Origin: Pseudomonadales bacterium
Lineage (GTDB): Bacteria; Pseudomonadota; Gammaproteobacteria; Pseudomonadales; Ketobacteraceae
Reading direction: 5' to 3'
DNA length: 64,000 nt
Assembly (NCBI GenBank): GCA_002701845.1
Contig: NZXG01000038.1
Location: 183,770 to 247,769 of the forward strand
Made by a program: the position numbers and the translations under genes. Of the stretch, positions 16,562 to 25,434 are shown piece after piece. The notes beneath the pieces are model-generated. The model had not been told where the DNA came from. It worked only from the letters and a program-made list of their open reading frames with translations, and ran no database searches. Positions within the stretch are counted from its first letter, which is position 1, and each line of letters begins with the position of its first letter.

Positions 16562-17968
16562 ATGGACCAGCAACTGGTTGCCTTTATCAATGCCTTGCGC
16601 AAAAACGGCGTCACCGTGGCCACCTCCGAGACCCTGGATGCCGCGCGGGCAGTGGATCTGGTGGGTTATGGAGACCGCCGCCGCCTGAAGTCGGCCCTGG
16701 GTCTGACCCTGGCCAAATCCGAATCGGAACTGGCCCGGTTCGAGCAATGCTTCGATGCGTTTTTTCAGTTCAACGATTTGAGTGACATCAAGCCCCATGC
16801 GGCGAAGCCCGATCATCAACCGGCGCCGCGCCAGAGGGCCGAGGGACCGGCTGACGAGAGGGCCGAGGGACCGGCAGACGCCGCTCCCACGGAGGCCGGC
16901 CCTACGCAGGCCACTTCCAGGTTAGGTCAGATGCTGCTGACGGGGGACCGTCAGGCCCTGGCCAATGCCATGGCCCAGGCCGCCTCGGCCGCCGGGGTCA
17001 GTGATATTAAAGTGATCACTCAGAAAGGCCTGTACGGCCGCCGCATGCTGCTGGCCATGGGGCTGGAGGCACTGGAACAGGAAATGTGGCAGGCGGAGGC
17101 GGATTCCGATCCAGCCCGTCAACAGCGGGGCCGGGCCCTGCGGGAAAGCCTGGCGCAATTGCGACAGGAAGTGAAACAGTACGTGGAACGGCAATACCTG
17201 CTGCATGCCCGGGGTGACAGCCGGGCCCTCAGAGAAGCGGTGATGCGGGAAACACCCCTGGCCAATCTGCATGAATTCAAGGACGTGCAGGGGCTGGTGC
17301 GCAAGCTGGCCAAACGGCTGGAGACCACCCATTCCCGCCGGCGCCGGGTGCGGCAACGGGGCAAACTGGACGTGCGCAGCACCCTCCGACACAACATTCC
17401 CCACGACGGCGTACTGCTGGAAACCCACTGGAAAAGCCAACGGGTGGACCGGCCCCGGGTCATGGCCATTTGCGATGTCAGCGGCTCAGTCAGCCAGTAT
17501 GCGCGGTTTCTGTTGATGTTTCTGTACAGTCTCACGGAAGTGATCCCCAAAGTCCGGGCCTTTGCCTTCTCTTCGGACCTGGGGGAAGTCACCCACTGGT
17601 TTGAGCAGGAACCCCTGGAACGGGCCCTGGAGCTCACCCTGCACCACCTGGGTGGCGGCGCCACCGACTATGGCCGCTCCCTGACCACATTCTGTGAGCA
17701 CTGCCTGGAGCAAGTGGATCATCGCACCAGCGTGATCATTCTGGGGGACGCCCGCAACAATCATGGCGCCCCCCGCACCGATCTGTTGCAGAAAATCCAT
17801 GGCCGGGCCCGGCGGGTTATCTGGCTGAATCCGGAACCCCGCCGGCGCTGGGGCAGCGGGGATTCCGAAATGCTAAGGTACCAGGCCCATTGCAGCTGGG
17901 CCGAGCCCTGTCAGTCACTGAAACAGCTGGAGCGGTTCATTAGCAATCTGCTGCGTTATAGCCAATAA
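16562..17968 (+). CDS. VWA-domain protein, CoxE-like
   Basis: A 468-residue partner of the MoxR ATPase. The N-terminal half is helical, with a low-complexity linker (about 80-120) holding a 24-bp duplication. The C-terminal VWA domain begins near residue 300; CDVSGSVS (Asp305) is the DxSxS metal-ion-dependent adhesion site, with GGGATDYG and LGDARNN completing it. CoxE-like proteins help mature metalloenzymes. It is co-transcribed with the MoxR gene and probably with the DUF5076-like gene 30 bp downstream. Confidence 0.85.
   Translation: MDQQLVAFINALRKNGVTVATSETLDAARAVDLVGYGDRRRLKSALGLTLAKSESELARFEQCFDAFFQFNDLSDIKPHAAKPDHQPAPRQRAEGPADERAEGPADAAPTEAGPTQATSRLGQMLLTGDRQALANAMAQAASAAGVSDIKVITQKGLYGRRMLLAMGLEALEQEMWQAEADSDPARQQRGRALRESLAQLRQEVKQYVERQYLLHARGDSRALREAVMRETPLANLHEFKDVQGLVRKLAKRLETTHSRRRRVRQRGKLDVRSTLRHNIPHDGVLLETHWKSQRVDRPRVMAICDVSGSVSQYARFLLMFLYSLTEVIPKVRAFAFSSDLGEVTHWFEQEPLERALELTLHHLGGGATDYGRSLTTFCEHCLEQVDHRTSVIILGDARNNHGAPRTDLLQKIHGRARRVIWLNPEPRRRWGSGDSEMLRYQAHCSWAEPCQSLKQLERFISNLLRYSQ
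16833..16880. repeat. 24-bp in-frame tandem duplication
   Basis: Two copies of a 24-bp unit (16833-16856, 16857-16880) with one mismatch encode RAEGPADE and RAEGPADA in the linker of the VWA protein. Confidence 0.8.
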
Positions 17969-17998
17969 TGAATTGAAAGCCTCAACGGGAGGGTCCCC

Positions 17999-18286
17999 AT
18001 GACGGAAAACCCCAAAACACTTCCCATTCCCCCTGAAGTCCAAACCGGCGATGCCCAGGAGCTGGTGCGAGTCTGGGATGTGCAGGGCAAGCAGCATGTC
18101 TCCATCAGCAATGCCCTGGGGGGCTCACCCCGCCAGTTCGGCCAGCTCCTGGCCCAGATCGCCCTCTACAGCTCACAGATCTATCAGCAAACCGAAAAAT
18201 TGGAGCCCAGTGATTGCCTGCGGCAGATTTTAACGGGGTTTAAGGAGGAGGTGGCAAAGGAAGTCACCGGCTCCAGCGGCTCCTGA
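17999..18286 (+). CDS. DUF5076-like small protein
   Basis: A 95-residue cytosolic protein. ELVRVWDVQGKQHVSISNAL, then FGQLLAQIALYSSQIY, fits the short DUF5076 pattern. It follows the VWA gene by 30 bp, with GGGAGGG before ATG 17999, so it probably belongs to the MoxR-VWA transcript. Function unknown. The 243 bp after it (18287-18529) hold nothing I can identify. Confidence 0.6.
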   Translation: MTENPKTLPIPPEVQTGDAQELVRVWDVQGKQHVSISNALGGSPRQFGQLLAQIALYSSQIYQQTEKLEPSDCLRQILTGFKEEVAKEVTGSSGS

Positions 18287-18529
18287 GGGGCGCATGCTCC
18301 GGGGCGAGGACAACACAATTAGCGTGGGGAACAGTCGTCAGTGGGGGGAACAGCCGGCAACCCATTAAAAAAGGGGAAGCTCGCGCCCCCCCTTCTCACC
18401 GGGATAGATAGATGCATGACCTATCAATTCCCATGTTATAACCACGCATTTGTCATGGCATTGAGCTATATCAATAAACCTTCTGCCACACCTTCTGCGT
18501 TTCCCCGGGGCAGGCAACCGCCCCAGCCG

Positions 18530-19114
18530 TCACTGCAATAAACCGCTGCAAAGGCTCAACATCACGATTCCGTTCACCGCGCCCAACGTGGCCCCCATAA
18601 ATACATCGCTGGGATAGTGCAGACCCAGGACCACCCGCGCCAGACCGGTGAGGGCCGCAAACGGAATCAGTACGAATCCCAGCATGGGCACTGTATAGGT
18701 CAGCAAAATGGCGAACCCCACCGCGTGCATGGTGTGACCGGAGGGGAAACTGTAATAGTCGAGAGTGCGTGCACCCTGTTGAATGCAGCGATAGCTGACA
18801 AAGGGCCGCGGCCGCATGGAACGTTTCTTGATGACCCGGTAGATATACACGCCCCAGGCCGCCATCAGAATCATCAGCGCTGTCACCACAAAGCCCCGGG
18901 CCCCGAGAAATACCGGGAACAGCAACATCAACGCGTACCACAACACGCCATCACCCAGACGGCTGATGGCACTGAAGAAACGGTGCACCAGGGCATCGCG
19001 AATCCAGCGATTCAACCGCAGGCAGTAGACCGCATCCACATGCCCCATCCTGTTCACCCATCCTGACACCGGCTTTTCCATCTTAGATACCTCAATTGAC
19101 TTGGGGGATGGCAT
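18530..19114 (-). CDS. PAP2-family membrane phosphatase
   Basis: A 194-residue inner-membrane phosphatase of the PAP2 superfamily (phosphatidic acid or undecaprenyl-pyrophosphate type). The three motifs are present: KKRSMRPRP, the PSGH motif in YYSFPSGHTMH, and RVVLGLHYPSD. About five hydrophobic segments surround them. It overlaps the end of the upstream LpxH-like gene by 23 bp, so the pair is co-transcribed and perhaps acts in turnover of envelope lipid or glycan intermediates. Confidence 0.87.
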   Translation of the reverse strand: MPSPKSIEVSKMEKPVSGWVNRMGHVDAVYCLRLNRWIRDALVHRFFSAISRLGDGVLWYALMLLFPVFLGARGFVVTALMILMAAWGVYIYRVIKKRSMRPRPFVSYRCIQQGARTLDYYSFPSGHTMHAVGFAILLTYTVPMLGFVLIPFAALTGLARVVLGLHYPSDVFMGATLGAVNGIVMLSLCSGLLQ

Positions 19115-19892
19115 CCCAGTCCTCCGTTAATTCCGTTTCCCGTAGCAGCACTTCCTTGTGATCCGCCCAGTGCAGCAATTCAAACTGCCCCTGGCGGGTT
19201 TCCACCAGTGCGGTGCAGTGCTCGACCCAGTCACCATCATTGCAATACAACACGCCATCAATACGCCGCATTCCGCTTTGATGGATATGGCCGCAAATAA
19301 ATCCATCGAATTTCAGTTCCCGTGCCTGATGTGCGGCAATGGTCTCAAAGCGGCGGATAAACTTGCTGGCTTTACCGATTCGCTGCTTGAGATACCCCGC
19401 CAGGGACCAGTAGGGCATTTTCAACAACCGGCGCAACCCGTTCACCAGGGTGTTCAACCGCAGCAAGAGGTGATGAGACAGATCCCCTACCATATGCCAA
19501 AACACCCCGGCATGAATAGCACTATCAAATTCGTCCCCGTGACTGACGAAGAAGCGGCGACCATCGGCACAGTAGTGAACCCGGTGACGGTGAATTTCTA
19601 CACCCGCCACCATCTGCCCACAGAACCTTCGCATCAACGCATCGTGATTACCGGGAATGTAAATGACCCGGGTACCGTTGCGGGCCAAAGCCAGGATGGT
19701 TTCCACTACCTCTTCATGCTGGGGGGTAAAATGCACCCGCCGGCGCATATACAGCAAGTCGATAATATCGCCCACCAGATAGAGGTACTCGGTCTGACAG
19801 GTACGGAGAAAGTCCAGCAAATACTGTGCCTGACAGGCAGTGGTGCCCAGGTGAACATCGGATATGAACACGGAACGAACTTGAGTCTGCAT
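19092..19892 (-). CDS. LpxH-like metallophosphoesterase
   Basis: A 266-residue calcineurin-fold phosphoesterase close to the UDP-2,3-diacylglucosamine pyrophosphatase group. The metal sites are DVHLG (12-16), GDIIDL, GNHD, SHGDEFD and GHIH. It is longer than E. coli LpxH (240) and has the RRVHF and SHHLLLRLN region seen in LpxH2-type paralogues, so it may act on another envelope pyrophosphate. Operonic with the PAP2 phosphatase. Confidence 0.82.
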   Translation of the reverse strand: MQTQVRSVFISDVHLGTTACQAQYLLDFLRTCQTEYLYLVGDIIDLLYMRRRVHFTPQHEEVVETILALARNGTRVIYIPGNHDALMRRFCGQMVAGVEIHRHRVHYCADGRRFFVSHGDEFDSAIHAGVFWHMVGDLSHHLLLRLNTLVNGLRRLLKMPYWSLAGYLKQRIGKASKFIRRFETIAAHQARELKFDGFICGHIHQSGMRRIDGVLYCNDGDWVEHCTALVETRQGQFELLHWADHKEVLLRETELTEDWDAIPQVN

Positions 19893-19923
19893 CGTCGTCG
19901 GCCTCCTGTTACCCAGAAGCCTA

Positions 19924-19944
19924 GCCCCCCTGCGGGGCGTTTTT
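19924..19944 (+). terminator. Terminator-like hairpin in a divergent intergenic region
   Basis: GCCCC/GGGGC stem with loop CCTGC, followed by GTTTTT, oriented on the plus strand. No plus-strand gene ends upstream of it. It sits about 110 bp before the lipoprotein gene at 20052, where it could act as a leader terminator or end a short transcript. Confidence 0.45.
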
Positions 19945-20051
19945 CTGACAAATTAATGAACTTCTCATGACATCGAACCGGATTCGACTCGACTTTAGCC
20001 GCCACGGGCCATACCATCGAAGCAGCACCCAACTGCCAGCGGCGGCACCTC

Positions 20052-20693
20052 ATGAAACACCCTACCCAGTTGATTTTGCTTCTGTTCGTGTGCTTACTTG
20101 GCCTCATTACCGGCGCCTGCACCAGCACCCAGGTGGAAGAGTCCTGGCGTCTTCCCGACTATCGGCCGCCGGCTGCCGAACAAACCCGGGTTCTGGTGCT
20201 GGCCATGACCCGCCGCCCGGACGTGCGCAAAATGGTGGAACTGGAATTCGTACAGCAACTTGAACACCAGGGCATTAGCGCCATGGCTTCCCATAGGGTG
20301 GTGCCGGGCAACGACCCGATCAGCCGCGACCGGTTACGCCCCATCGTCGAGCAGAACGGCATCACATCGGTGCTCATCAGCAGCCTGCGGGGCATCGACA
20401 AGGTGGCAACCTACCAGCCACCCATGGCGCTGGGTCCCCGCGATAATCTGAGCCGCAATATGGATACATACATGGTGTATAGCAGCAGCGGCCAGCACGA
20501 GCCGGGCACCTATGTGGACATCAACGAGTACCTGCTGGAAACCAACCTGTTCCGGGTACCGGACAACCATCTGGTGTGGACCGTCCGCACCCGCACCCGG
20601 GAGCTGAGCGACCGGGAGCACGGGGTCAAGAGTGTGGTGTCTACAGTGCTGGAGCAGGCACAGGCGGATCGGGTACTGCCGTCACCCCGCTGA
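20052..20693 (+). CDS. Lipoprotein of unknown function (DUF4136-like)
   Basis: A 213-residue predicted lipoprotein: signal MKHPTQLILLLFVCLLGLITGAC with the lipobox Cys near residue 23. The mature start STQVEESWRLPDYRPP and the body RVLVLAMTRRPDVRKMVELEFVQQL resemble small outer-membrane lipoproteins of the DUF4136 kind. No enzymatic motif is visible. It stands alone and is convergent with nhaD. Confidence 0.6.
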   Translation: MKHPTQLILLLFVCLLGLITGACTSTQVEESWRLPDYRPPAAEQTRVLVLAMTRRPDVRKMVELEFVQQLEHQGISAMASHRVVPGNDPISRDRLRPIVEQNGITSVLISSLRGIDKVATYQPPMALGPRDNLSRNMDTYMVYSSSGQHEPGTYVDINEYLLETNLFRVPDNHLVWTVRTRTRELSDREHGVKSVVSTVLEQAQADRVLPSPR

Positions 20694-20716
20694 ATCCGGC
20701 CCCCTTGCCAGCGCCG

Positions 20717-22081
20717 TTATAACATATCCGCCAGCAGCATATGGCAGAGGATGCTGGCCATGTACCCCAGGGCGATGGCCCAGCTCCACTTCAAGTGACC
20801 AAAAAAGGTGTACAGTCCCTTGGACTGCCCCATCAGTGCCACCCCGGCAGCGGACCCCACCGACAGCAGGCTGCCACCGACGCCGGCGGTGAGGGTCACC
20901 AGCAGCCACTGATCGTGAGACATGGTGGGATTCATGGTCAACACGGCGAACATCACCGGGATGTTATCCACCAGCGCTGACAGCACCCCCACAATGATAT
21001 TGGCGGTGGTGGCGCCCCAGCCTTCGTACATCACCAGGGAAACCTGAGCCAGGTATCCCAGAGTACCCAGCCCCCCCACACAGAAAATCACGCCGAAGAA
21101 AAACAACAGGGTATCCCATTCCGCCCGGGCCACCTTGTTGAAAATATTGAACTCCGCCGGCCCCTCGGTGCCATGCTCGGTGATCTTGATGTAATAGGAA
21201 AACAGCATCAGATAGCTGAGGCCGGTCATCATGCCCAAAAACGGGGGCAAATGCAGAAACTGCTTGAAGCCCACGGCAGTGGCGATGGTGCAAAAAAACA
21301 AAATACAGATACGGCGCGCGCCCCGCTTCATTTGCACGTGCTCATCAATGGGCGCCGGGGTGATCCGGGGAACAGCGAAACTCATAATGGTGGCAGGCAC
21401 CACAAAATTCACCACCGCCGGCAGGAACAACGCAAAAAACTCGATGAAGTCCGCCTTGCCACTTTGCCATACCATCAAGGTGGTGATATCGCCAAAGGGG
21501 CTGAAAGCGCCACCGGCATTGGCGGCGATCACAATGTTGATAAACGCCAGTGAAACGAAGCGGGGGCTGTCCGCCCCCACCGCCAGCACCACTGCGCCCA
21601 TCAGCAGTGCTGTGGTCAGGTTGTCCGCCACCGGTGAAATGAAGAACGCCAGGCAGCCGGTGATCCAGAACAGGGAACGAAAACTGAACCCCTTCTGCAC
21701 CAACACCGCCCGCAGCTTTTCAAAAACATTGCAATCGGTGAGGGCATTAATGTAAATCATGGCGGTAAGCAGGAACAGAAACAGCGCCGCGTATTCCGTG
21801 ACGTTGTGATCAACGGCCCGCTCCAGCAACTGAGGGCCACCGTCCCCCTGGCCCGCCACAATGGACACCAGCACCCAGATCACCCCGGAGGCGAAAATCA
21901 CCGGTTTGGATTTGCGCATGTGAATAAACTCTTCCGCAATCACAAAGCCGTACGCCACCACGAACAACACCAGGGCGGTGATGGCCAGGGGGTGGGAAAT
22001 CATATGCAGATTGCCTGCGGCCATAGCGGGGCCCGCGAACATCGGTGCCAGCAACATCACCCAAAACCGATTCAGTCTCAT
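20717..22081 (-). CDS. nhaD: NhaD-type Na+/H+ antiporter
   Basis: A 454-residue polytopic membrane protein of the NhaD family, which exports Na+ or Li+ in exchange for protons and is common in marine and halophilic bacteria. After a signal-like first segment there are about 11-12 helices. Conserved blocks include FFISPVADNLTTALLMG, NIVIAANAGGAFSPFGDITTLMVW and SALVDNIPVMFAVL, with buried Asp and Ser/Thr residues typical of ion-transporter superfamily proteins. It is a single gene, convergent with the preceding lipoprotein gene. Confidence 0.88.
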   Translation of the reverse strand: MRLNRFWVMLLAPMFAGPAMAAGNLHMISHPLAITALVLFVVAYGFVIAEEFIHMRKSKPVIFASGVIWVLVSIVAGQGDGGPQLLERAVDHNVTEYAALFLFLLTAMIYINALTDCNVFEKLRAVLVQKGFSFRSLFWITGCLAFFISPVADNLTTALLMGAVVLAVGADSPRFVSLAFINIVIAANAGGAFSPFGDITTLMVWQSGKADFIEFFALFLPAVVNFVVPATIMSFAVPRITPAPIDEHVQMKRGARRICILFFCTIATAVGFKQFLHLPPFLGMMTGLSYLMLFSYYIKITEHGTEGPAEFNIFNKVARAEWDTLLFFFGVIFCVGGLGTLGYLAQVSLVMYEGWGATTANIIVGVLSALVDNIPVMFAVLTMNPTMSHDQWLLVTLTAGVGGSLLSVGSAAGVALMGQSKGLYTFFGHLKWSWAIALGYMASILCHMLLADML

Positions 22082-22170
22082 TTACCGGGTCTCCTCTTTA
22101 GATCGCGGCGTATTGTACCGGCTTGCGGGAAAAACAGTAGTAGACGTTGTGTTGATTGACTTGATTTACA

Positions 22171-22392
22171 TCAGTGCGGGGGAAAATGGGGTGTGGAATC
22201 GGCGTCACGCCGCTGACTGGCCCGCCGGAACGCCTGCTCCCGCTGCTGGGGACTGTACTGATTCCAGTGGAGGATTTCCTCCAGGGTGCGACCACAACCC
22301 AGACAGATATCCCGGTTGTCCAGGCAGCAGTTGCGGACACAGGGGGATTCCGGGGTGCCCCCAGAGGGACCGTATTTGCGGAAAGTGGCCAT
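22171..22392 (-). CDS. DUF1289 protein
   Basis: A 73-residue protein with the DUF1289 cysteine pattern SPCVRNCCLDNRDICLGCGRTLEEI, which may bind zinc or an iron-sulfur cluster. ATG 22392 is preceded by GGAGCAGG. Family members are small cytosolic proteins of unknown role. It lies 63 bp downstream of the DUF6279 gene on the same strand. Confidence 0.75.
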   Translation of the reverse strand: MATFRKYGPSGGTPESPCVRNCCLDNRDICLGCGRTLEEILHWNQYSPQQREQAFRRASQRRDADSTPHFPPH

Positions 22393-22455
22393 GGGCCTGC
22401 TCCAATGGCTCAAACCAGTGCTCAGTATAGCGCCGTAGTGACAGTGCATACCGCC

Positions 22456-23358
22456 CTACTGCCGGGACAGAATCCGAAAATCCTCGGCGTAGTCCCGCAG
22501 CTTGTCCACCATATGCCGGCGCTGGCGCGGCGTCAGAGTCTCGTCCAGTTCCAGGTACAGATCCACCACCAGTTCGCTGTTATGCGCCAGTTTGGCGTCC
22601 AGTTCCGGGGTGTAGCCAATATCAGGATTGGCAATCAGGCTCCGGAACGCGGCGGCGTAAACCTCCGGCTGGCCCCGCATTTCCAGTATTCGCCGCAGTT
22701 CGTACTGCCAGGCCAGCCGGGCCCGTTCCACCTCCGGCCCCATCAATGCAAAGCGATCCGCCCATTCCCCGAGCCGGGCCTCCTGTTCCGCGGTCAGGGG
22801 GCCGGTCCAGCGTTCGGCGTAGCGAATCACATCCCGCAACCGCTGCTGACGCTGTTCATCGGCACTGAGATCCACGTATTCCTGACGGTATTCCCGGTTG
22901 TCTTCCTCCAACTGCTGGAACAATTGTTCCACCTGGCGGTCGTTCACCGTGCCCAGCAGCTGAATCAGATCCTCCAGCATCCGGTCCACCAGAGTCTGGG
23001 CTAATTCACCAGTGCGGGCCTCGATGGCAGCGATCTGCTCCCGGTCGAGCCCCTGCTCCACCTGTTGCGCCACCTGCTCCAGAAACGCCGCATATTGTGG
23101 CAGCTGATCCCGGCGGTGCCAGTCCAGATACGCCTCCAGCCGGGCATCGAACAGCGCTTCCTGCCGGGCGCTAAGCTCCATGTAATCACTGAGATACCAG
23201 GGAATCAGCCAATCCAGCCGGTTGTAAAGAAAGCGCACGCCACAACCGGACAACGCCAGCACCAGTACCGTGACCAGCCCCAGGCGACACCATGAGCGGA
23301 CGGTGGCCGGGGGCCTGGCGACAGGGCCGCGCCTAATTGATGGAAGCGCCGCTGCCAC
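22456..23358 (-). CDS. DUF6279-like lipoprotein
   Basis: A predicted lipoprotein of about 300 residues. LGLVTVLVLALSGCGVRFLYNRLDWLIPWYL gives the lipobox and the characteristic start of the DUF6279 family; the rest is highly helical and charged, with many Gln/Glu/Arg residues. The start is uncertain: GTG 23358 is the nearest plausible codon in frame upstream of the signal peptide, and it overlaps the DUF2489 gene by 26 bp. The function is unknown; surface or periplasmic location is inferred. Confidence 0.7.
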   Translation of the reverse strand: MAAALPSIRRGPVARPPATVRSWCRLGLVTVLVLALSGCGVRFLYNRLDWLIPWYLSDYMELSARQEALFDARLEAYLDWHRRDQLPQYAAFLEQVAQQVEQGLDREQIAAIEARTGELAQTLVDRMLEDLIQLLGTVNDRQVEQLFQQLEEDNREYRQEYVDLSADEQRQQRLRDVIRYAERWTGPLTAEQEARLGEWADRFALMGPEVERARLAWQYELRRILEMRGQPEVYAAAFRSLIANPDIGYTPELDAKLAHNSELVVDLYLELDETLTPRQRRHMVDKLRDYAEDFRILSRQ

Positions 23359-23812
23359 GACCGAAGGGGTTGCCTTTGATGTAGGCCATGGCCTCCATGA
23401 TGGCATTCTCGTTGCGCCGCTCCAGCACCCACATCTCCTGCTGGAAGCGCCGCCGGGTTTTGCGGTCCAGGGCCTGCCAGCTGCTGTGGGTGGGAATATG
23501 TCGAGTGGCATTGTATACCTCAAACAGGACGGAGAGCCGATGCTTGATGTCACAATCCAGGGGCAGATTATCCAGCAGCACCGCGGTCCGGATACAGCCC
23601 TCGGTTAACGGGCATCGCCGGTCCAACACCGCCGCCGCTATGACGTTGACGCTCTCATGGATGTAATCAATGCGGTTCTGTTCCGTCTGCGCGTGCGCTT
23701 GCTGCAGTGACCGCTGCTGGCGCCGCTGACGCCAGACCCGGGCCCACATCACCGCGGCCACCACCGCCAGTACCGCCGCGGCCAGCATTAACACCACCAG
23801 CAACCATGTCAT
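23333..23812 (-). CDS. DUF2489 membrane protein
   Basis: A 159-residue protein with one N-terminal transmembrane helix (TWLLVVLMLAAAVLAVVAAVMWARVW), then a cytosolic part with CPLTEGCIRTAVLLDNLPL and FEVYNATRHIPTH, the DUF2489 signature. I prefer ATG 23812 (MTWLL) to the upstream in-frame ATG at 23827. It overlaps the DUF6279 gene, so the two are probably translated together. Function unknown. Confidence 0.72.
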   Translation of the reverse strand: MTWLLVVLMLAAAVLAVVAAVMWARVWRQRRQQRSLQQAHAQTEQNRIDYIHESVNVIAAAVLDRRCPLTEGCIRTAVLLDNLPLDCDIKHRLSVLFEVYNATRHIPTHSSWQALDRKTRRRFQQEMWVLERRNENAIMEAMAYIKGNPFGRGSGASIN

Positions 23813-23900
23813 ATCTGCGCCACCCATGGGTTACGTATGAGGCGCCAGTATACCATGGGCCGGTCGCCGCGCAGATGGATCTCGGTGGAGGCAGCCGCCG

Positions 23901-24017
23901 TCACTGGGCGAACATCAGATCCACGCTGAGTGCCGCCAGGGCCATCAGCAGCATGACCCCCAGCATCGAGGCAACGAACCACTTGATCTGTTTCGGAATT
24001 ATGGGTTTGCGTGACAT
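23901..24017 (-). CDS. 38-residue single-helix membrane protein
   Basis: An open frame coding MSRKPIIPKQIKWFVASM, then a hydrophobic helix LGVMLLMALAALSVDLMF, ending AQ. The basic start followed by one transmembrane helix is typical of bacterial small membrane proteins. No strong ribosome-binding site is visible before ATG 24017. It lies 88 bp upstream of the DUF2489 gene on the same strand. It could be a chance frame. Confidence 0.4.
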   Translation of the reverse strand: MSRKPIIPKQIKWFVASMLGVMLLMALAALSVDLMFAQ

Positions 24018-24153
24018 ACAGACTGATCGATCGCTCGAAAATGGTAATTTTGCACAATAACCTCTACAACAGCTTCACATCATCCGGGCCCGATGCCCTT
24101 TACACTGGAGCTCTATCACGCCTGTTCACCATCCGCCGAAGGCCGAGGCCATT

Positions 24154-24606
24154 ATGAAAAGGGTGAATCTGTTTTCCGCCACCAGTCATTATCGGTTGGA
24201 CAACCAACCTCGCATTCAGTTGCTGTTACAGGGCCACCCCACCGGTCGGGACCTGCGCGGCCGCCTGTTACTGGACCAGTTTGCTTCCGGCCAGCGCTAT
24301 GTGCTGATCACCGGCGATGATAATCCTTTCGAAGAGGCGCTGCACATCTATCTGCTGGACCTGGAGCTGAATCTGCTGGATGAAATGGAATTGTCCCAGC
24401 CTTACACCCCCGGCAGCTATCAGGCCCACCATCATCGGGGGGAGCGCCTGGTGTTTACCTTCTTCGCGGAGGGTATCTGGTGTCTGGAAGTTCGGGAGCG
24501 GCCCAAAACCCAACCCCTCAATTACGACCACTATCCGGTACGGCGCCCCATCAAACTCTGGGGCCAACAGTATTTGCGGTTGCAGCGCGAGGTTCAGGTG
24601 GCCTGA
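24154..24606 (+). CDS. Hypothetical protein
   Basis: A 150-residue cytosolic protein that I cannot assign to a family. It is rich in beta-type sequence ([39 protein letters not shown]) and has a short His run [12 protein letters not shown]. There is no signal peptide or membrane segment. It converges on the macro-domain gene with a 13-bp overlap of the coding ends. Confidence 0.55.
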   Translation: MKRVNLFSATSHYRLDNQPRIQLLLQGHPTGRDLRGRLLLDQFASGQRYVLITGDDNPFEEALHIYLLDLELNLLDEMELSQPYTPGSYQAHHHRGERLVFTFFAEGIWCLEVRERPKTQPLNYDHYPVRRPIKLWGQQYLRLQREVQVA

Positions 24607-25118
24607 GCATGCCGCACTTGCTGGCGGTATAGTTGCGCCATGGCGTCATCGAAACAAGCGAAGATCACCCGCTTGATGGTCTTGAAATCCCGCAGGCACT
24701 GAATCACCTCCGCCACCGCGATGGTCACTGCCTGCGCCTTGGGAAAGCCATACACGCCGCAACTGATGGCAGGAAATGCCACGGAGGCGAACCCCTGCTC
24801 CTGAACCAGGGCCATGGACTGGCGGTAGCAGGAGCGCAGCAGACTGGCTTCGTCGTTATCTCCGCCCTGCCATATGGGACCCACTGTGTGGATAATGGCC
24901 CGTGCCGGCAACGCAAACCCCGGGGTCATCACTGCCTGGCCGGTTTCACAGCCCCCGAGCCTGCGGCAGGCAGCCTGCAATTGCTCTGCTCCCGCGGCCT
25001 GATGAATGGCCCCATCCACGCCACCACCGCCCGCCAGGGCCCGGTTGGCGGCATTGACCACGGCATCCACCTGCAGGGTGGTGATATCGCCCACCCACAC
25101 CTCTATCCTGTCAGCCAT
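24594..25118 (-). CDS. Macro-domain O-acetyl-ADP-ribose deacetylase
   Basis: A 174-residue protein made of a single macro domain, as in YmdB. It shows [35 protein letters not shown] (ADP-ribose pocket with the catalytic Asp), [15 protein letters not shown] and [13 protein letters not shown]. YmdB-type enzymes hydrolyse O-acetyl-ADP-ribose and remove ADP-ribose from proteins. The gene stands 22 bp downstream of the small membrane gene of the PP2C transcript and may be co-transcribed with it. Confidence 0.87.
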   Translation of the reverse strand: MADRIEVWVGDITTLQVDAVVNAANRALAGGGGVDGAIHQAAGAEQLQAACRRLGGCETGQAVMTPGFALPARAIIHTVGPIWQGGDNDEASLLRSCYRQSMALVQEQGFASVAFPAISCGVYGFPKAQAVTIAVAEVIQCLRDFKTIKRVIFACFDDAMAQLYRQQVRHAQAT

Positions 25119-25140
25119 GCAACGTCTCCAGACCCGGCAA

Positions 25141-25434
25141 TTACATCATTACCAGCAGCAAATATCCCATAACCCCCACCACCACCAGTGTTACGCTGAC
25201 CATCACATAGGCCGTCCAGTCCCGCTGCACCGCCATGGACCGGCTCCGCCGTTGCTCGGGGGCCACCGGCTCCTCCGGCCTGGCCGCCGGTTCATGGTCC
25301 CTGGCCACGCACTGCTCCAGCAGCTCCCGCCGCCGGCGCCGGTATTCGATCTTGTTGTACTCACCATCGCAGTATTGACGGGCAATCAGACGCAGCCGTT
25401 GCGCCCGTTCTTTTTCTTTGCCTGAGGTTATCAT
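25141..25434 (-). CDS. Small tail-anchored membrane protein next to PP2C
   Basis: A 97-residue hypothetical protein: a charged N-terminal part ([28 protein letters not shown]), a Pro/Glu/Arg linker, and one C-terminal transmembrane helix ([22 protein letters not shown]). Its start overlaps the PP2C stop by ATGA, so translation is coupled. It may tether or regulate the phosphatase; that is inference. Confidence 0.6.
   Translation of the reverse strand: MITSGKEKERAQRLRLIARQYCDGEYNKIEYRRRRRELLEQCVARDHEPAARPEEPVAPEQRRSRSMAVQRDWTAYVMVSVTLVVVGVMGYLLLVMM

Noticed and set aside
18287-18529. A 66-codon open frame in the gap after the DUF5076-like gene
   Set aside because: It overlaps the end of the PAP2 gene, has no ribosome-binding site and no membrane or signal pattern.
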